Source: JBGTNQ01 sp038212375
Lineage (GTDB): Bacteria; Patescibacteriota; Minisyncoccia; Phycocordibacterales; Zambryskibacteraceae
NCBI GenBank assembly: GCA_038212375.1
Contig: JBBQUO010000012.1
Coordinates: 1-24,653 of the forward strand
Direction of reading: 5' to 3'
Length of the DNA: 24,653 nucleotides
The translations under genes were made by a program, and so were the position numbers. Positions 22,972 through 24,653 of this stretch are shown here, piece by piece (the first letter of the stretch is position 1; every line of letters begins with the position of its first letter). The notes below the pieces were generated by a model. The model was given only the letters and a program-made list of their open reading frames with translations. It was not told where the DNA came from and did no database searches.

Positions 22972-23449
22972 CTTCTGCTAAGGAAAGCAATGCTGCAAGG
23001 TCGAGTGACTCGGTCGTCATCATGATATTCCCTGCCGCATCATATTTCCACTCTTCCTTAGGACGGTCGACATAGAGCTCTACCCCGATATTGTCTGGGT
23101 CACGCAAGTAGATTGCCTCAGACACAGCATGGTCTGCAGCTCCTTCGAGAGGATAGCCAGCGTCTACGATGCGCTTGAGTACCAGTGCAAGTTCTCTACG
23201 TGTGGGAAACAAAATCGCATGATGATAGATGCCAGCGTGTCCCGGTGCTGCAGGTGGCGCCCCTTCTCCTGCCCAAGTGTTGAGGCCAATGTGGTGGTGA
23301 TACCCGCCGGCGCTCAGAAACACTGCAGAAGGGCCATACGTGGTAGTGACCTCGAACCCTAGAAGGTCATGATAAAACCCTAGTGAACGTTCTAGATTTC
23401 CAACAGTCAAATGCACGTGGCCGATACGAACGTCCTTATGAATACTCAT
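22949..23449 (-). CDS. VOC-superfamily protein (glyoxalase/extradiol dioxygenase fold)
   Basis: The 166-residue protein shows the paired beta-alpha-beta-beta-beta modules of the VOC fold. The first begins RIGHVHLTVGNLERSLGFYH with a metal-ligand His at about residue 11 or 13. The second has AGIYHHAILFPTRRELALVL and ends in the typical RDPDNIGVELYVDRP, where the Glu is the expected last metal ligand. HHHIGLNTW in between resembles CatE-like dioxygenases. It probably binds a divalent metal; the substrate is unknown. It is divergent from the transglutaminase-like gene, with a TATACT -10 box 7 nt upstream suggesting a leaderless mRNA. Confidence 0.92.
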   Translation of the reverse strand: MSIHKDVRIGHVHLTVGNLERSLGFYHDLLGFEVTTTYGPSAVFLSAGGYHHHIGLNTWAGEGAPPAAPGHAGIYHHAILFPTRRELALVLKRIVDAGYPLEGAADHAVSEAIYLRDPDNIGVELYVDRPKEEWKYDAAGNIMMTTESLDLAALLSLAEDDHGTSI

Positions 23450-23456
23450 ATATGAC

Positions 23457-23462
23457 AGTATA
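23457..23462 (-). promoter_or_regulatory. Extended -10 box of the VOC gene
   Basis: TGCTATACT on the minus strand (TGnTATACT). The -10 ends 7 nt before the ATG at 23449, so the transcript should be leaderless or nearly so. Confidence 0.55.
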
Positions 23463-23487
23463 GCAAATCCTGTCGTGAGGCATTTGG

Positions 23488-23493
23488 TATACT
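23488..23493 (+). promoter_or_regulatory. -10 box of the transglutaminase-like gene
   Basis: TATACT ends 6 nt before the ATG at 23500, again predicting a leaderless transcript. It is divergent from the VOC promoter 25 nt away. Confidence 0.5.
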
Positions 23494-23499
23494 GCTCGT

Positions 23500-24111
23500 A
23501 TGTTTGGTCTCACAAAAGCAGAGGAGTCGCTCCTTAGAAAACTAAAAACACCTGCACTCATACAGGATTATCTCGATCGGCTTCCCATCAACTTTGAAAC
23601 AAATGGTGACACTCATTTCTCACCCCGCGTGGTACTTAAAGAAAAAAAAGCGCACTGCATTGAAGGTGCGCTACTGGCGGCGACTGCACTTTGGATCCAG
23701 GGCAAACCACCGCTTTTACTTGATCTTAAAACAAAACAACATGACGATGAACATGTTGTAGCTTTGTTTAAAGAAGGTGGCTACTGGGGCGCAATTTCAA
23801 AGACAAATCACGCGGTGCTGAGATACCGTGACCCTATCTATAGAACGGTCCGTGAGCTAGCGCTCTCGTACTATCATGAATATTTTTTAACAAAGACAGG
23901 AGAAAAAACACTCGTTTCATATTCGAGACCATTTGATTTGCGCACACAGGGAGATGCATGGGTTACTGACGAAGAGCACCTTTGGTATCTCGACGACTGT
24001 TTAAACAATCACCCACACTATCCGCTAGTGCCAAAGCATATAGCTAAAAAAATCCGCCCAGCAACGAAGTTTGAACGAGTTGCTACTGCAACATGCGAAT
24101 GGAAGGAGTAG
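23500..24111 (+). CDS. Transglutaminase-like cysteine protein of unknown function
   Basis: The 203-residue soluble protein has the layout of small transglutaminase-like (papain-fold) proteins. AHCIEGALLAATALWIQGKP holds a candidate nucleophile Cys53 at the start of a helix, DDEHVVALF holds His85, and GYWGAISKTNH follows as the next strand. The N-terminal 45 residues and the C-terminal half (about 115-203, with LALSYYHEYFLTKTGEK) look like family-specific helical parts. If the fold is right it would be a thiol hydrolase or amidase, or a non-catalytic relative. There is no signal peptide. The fold call rests on motif spacing only. Confidence 0.65.
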   Translation: MFGLTKAEESLLRKLKTPALIQDYLDRLPINFETNGDTHFSPRVVLKEKKAHCIEGALLAATALWIQGKPPLLLDLKTKQHDDEHVVALFKEGGYWGAISKTNHAVLRYRDPIYRTVRELALSYYHEYFLTKTGEKTLVSYSRPFDLRTQGDAWVTDEEHLWYLDDCLNNHPHYPLVPKHIAKKIRPATKFERVATATCEWKE

Positions 24112-24117
24112 CGGAAC

Positions 24118-24653
24118 CTATGGCTTTGGTAAGTACAGCATCGGGTCTAGGTACGCAGTGGTAGCGGCTACTGGAGTGGTTGCAGCCCCACAGTTTGTTG
24201 CGGTTTTAATTTCGCTAAACTTGCGGACTGAAACGCCAGCCTTTGCATACACTGTGAAATGGAGATGGGGTCCGGTAGAGTAGCCAGTATTTCCGCTGTA
24301 GCCTATTACCGTGCCCTGCTCGACGCTCTGCCCAGGTGTCACATTGATGACGTCTTGATGTGCGTAGAGTGTGGCTAGGCCATTTTGGTGGTCGATAAGC
24401 GTCCATTTTCCCCACGAGTAACACCCAGATACTGCATCGGTATTGCCTGTCGCCCGCACTACGCCTGCGAGCGGTGCGTATATCTTTGTACCTCGAGGTA
24501 CGCCAAAGTCGACGCCTGGGTGGTATGCACGGCCGGCGTAGACACTTGAGTGAGACTTTGCGAATTCTGTTCCTCCAAAGAGCTGCGTGATAATAACGTG
24601 TGCTACCGGCCACGCAAACACAGCAGTACCCGGCTTAGGAATAGAGTCAGGAT
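24118..24653 (-). CDS. M23 family metallopeptidase, partial (N-terminus beyond right edge)
   Basis: The frame runs open to the right edge; the visible part is the C-terminal catalytic domain. It has the LytM/M23 zinc motif HPGVDFG (HxxxD), the YAPLAGVVRATGN strand pair, TLYAHQD with the next His, and GPHLHF with the third ligand region, so all ligands are present. Such enzymes cut peptide cross-links in peptidoglycan and act outside the membrane. An internal GTG at 24621 could be read as a start, but the residues before it (PDSIPKPGTAV) fit a continuing linker, so the gene is treated as truncated. It is convergent with the transglutaminase-like gene, with only 6 nt between the two stops. Confidence 0.93.
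   Translation of the reverse strand, partial: PDSIPKPGTAVFAWPVAHVIITQLFGGTEFAKSHSSVYAGRAYHPGVDFGVPRGTKIYAPLAGVVRATGNTDAVSGCYSWGKWTLIDHQNGLATLYAHQDVINVTPGQSVEQGTVIGYSGNTGYSTGPHLHFTVYAKAGVSVRKFSEIKTATNCGAATTPVAATTAYLDPMLYLPKP

Noticed and set aside
24118..24621. M23 peptidase as a complete gene starting at the GTG at 24621
   Set aside because: The frame stays open with linker-like coding sequence to the window edge, so the real start probably lies outside.
1..24653. CRISPR arrays and rRNA genes
   Set aside because: No regularly spaced short repeats and no rRNA-like stretches were seen anywhere in the window.

Overview
The window most likely comes from a Patescibacteria/CPR genome, probably of the Parcubacteria type. 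This is inferred from the gene set: lone YggT and GlsB/YeaQ membrane proteins, a 43-aa lmo0937-like membrane peptide, secreted proteins ending in a 'CKNNGW...FKNQGQC' motif, a DoxX-like membrane protein, and many small unassigned secreted or helical proteins. TGA is used as a normal stop codon, which argues against the recoded CPR lineages. Several genes have a -10 box only 5-7 nt before the start codon, so leaderless transcripts are likely. Clear Shine-Dalgarno sites are rare (best: the lipoprotein at 17571-18092).

Left part (1-8263): an AT-rich block, all on the minus strand, that looks like accessory or mobile DNA. From upstream to downstream it holds a 240-aa unknown protein, a 54-aa small protein overlapping the start of a filamentous-phage/plasmid type (gene II/X) replication protein, an excisionase-like HTH protein, a 1135-aa fusion of an HKD/PLD nuclease with a SNF2 helicase, and an Eco57I-like N6-adenine DNA methyltransferase that runs off the left edge. 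The last three genes are tightly packed (2-nt gap, then a 13-nt overlap). Together they look like a restriction-modification-like defence module in which methyltransferase, helicase-translocase and HKD nuclease act together. Past the far end of the block is a tRNA-Arg(UCU) gene (8374-8446).

Middle part (8447-11148): unusual small genes. These are a zinc-ribbon membrane protein, an OGFr-like protein in an operon with a stand-alone FtsK-gamma-like winged-helix protein, and a locus built from two repeated elements. One element is an mTERF-like helical-repeat gene. The other is a small 'DAFRT' gene broken, or programmed to shift, at a T TTT TTT heptamer. The 3' parts of both elements recur together beside the mTERF-like gene and again about 5 kb away at 15906-16168.

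Right part (11149-24653): more GC-rich, chromosome-like genes. They include a META-domain protein, GlsB and YggT membrane proteins, a DoxX-like protein followed by a GlcD-type FAD oxidoreductase, a secreted Cys-motif protein, a lipoprotein, a second YggT, a membrane-anchored GH3 glycosidase and the lmo0937-like peptide. These are followed by an ECF sigma factor, putative anti-sigma factor and secreted helical protein operon, a VOC-fold protein with a small partner, a transglutaminase-like protein and a partial M23 peptidase. Convergent genes are separated by strong bidirectional hairpin terminators.
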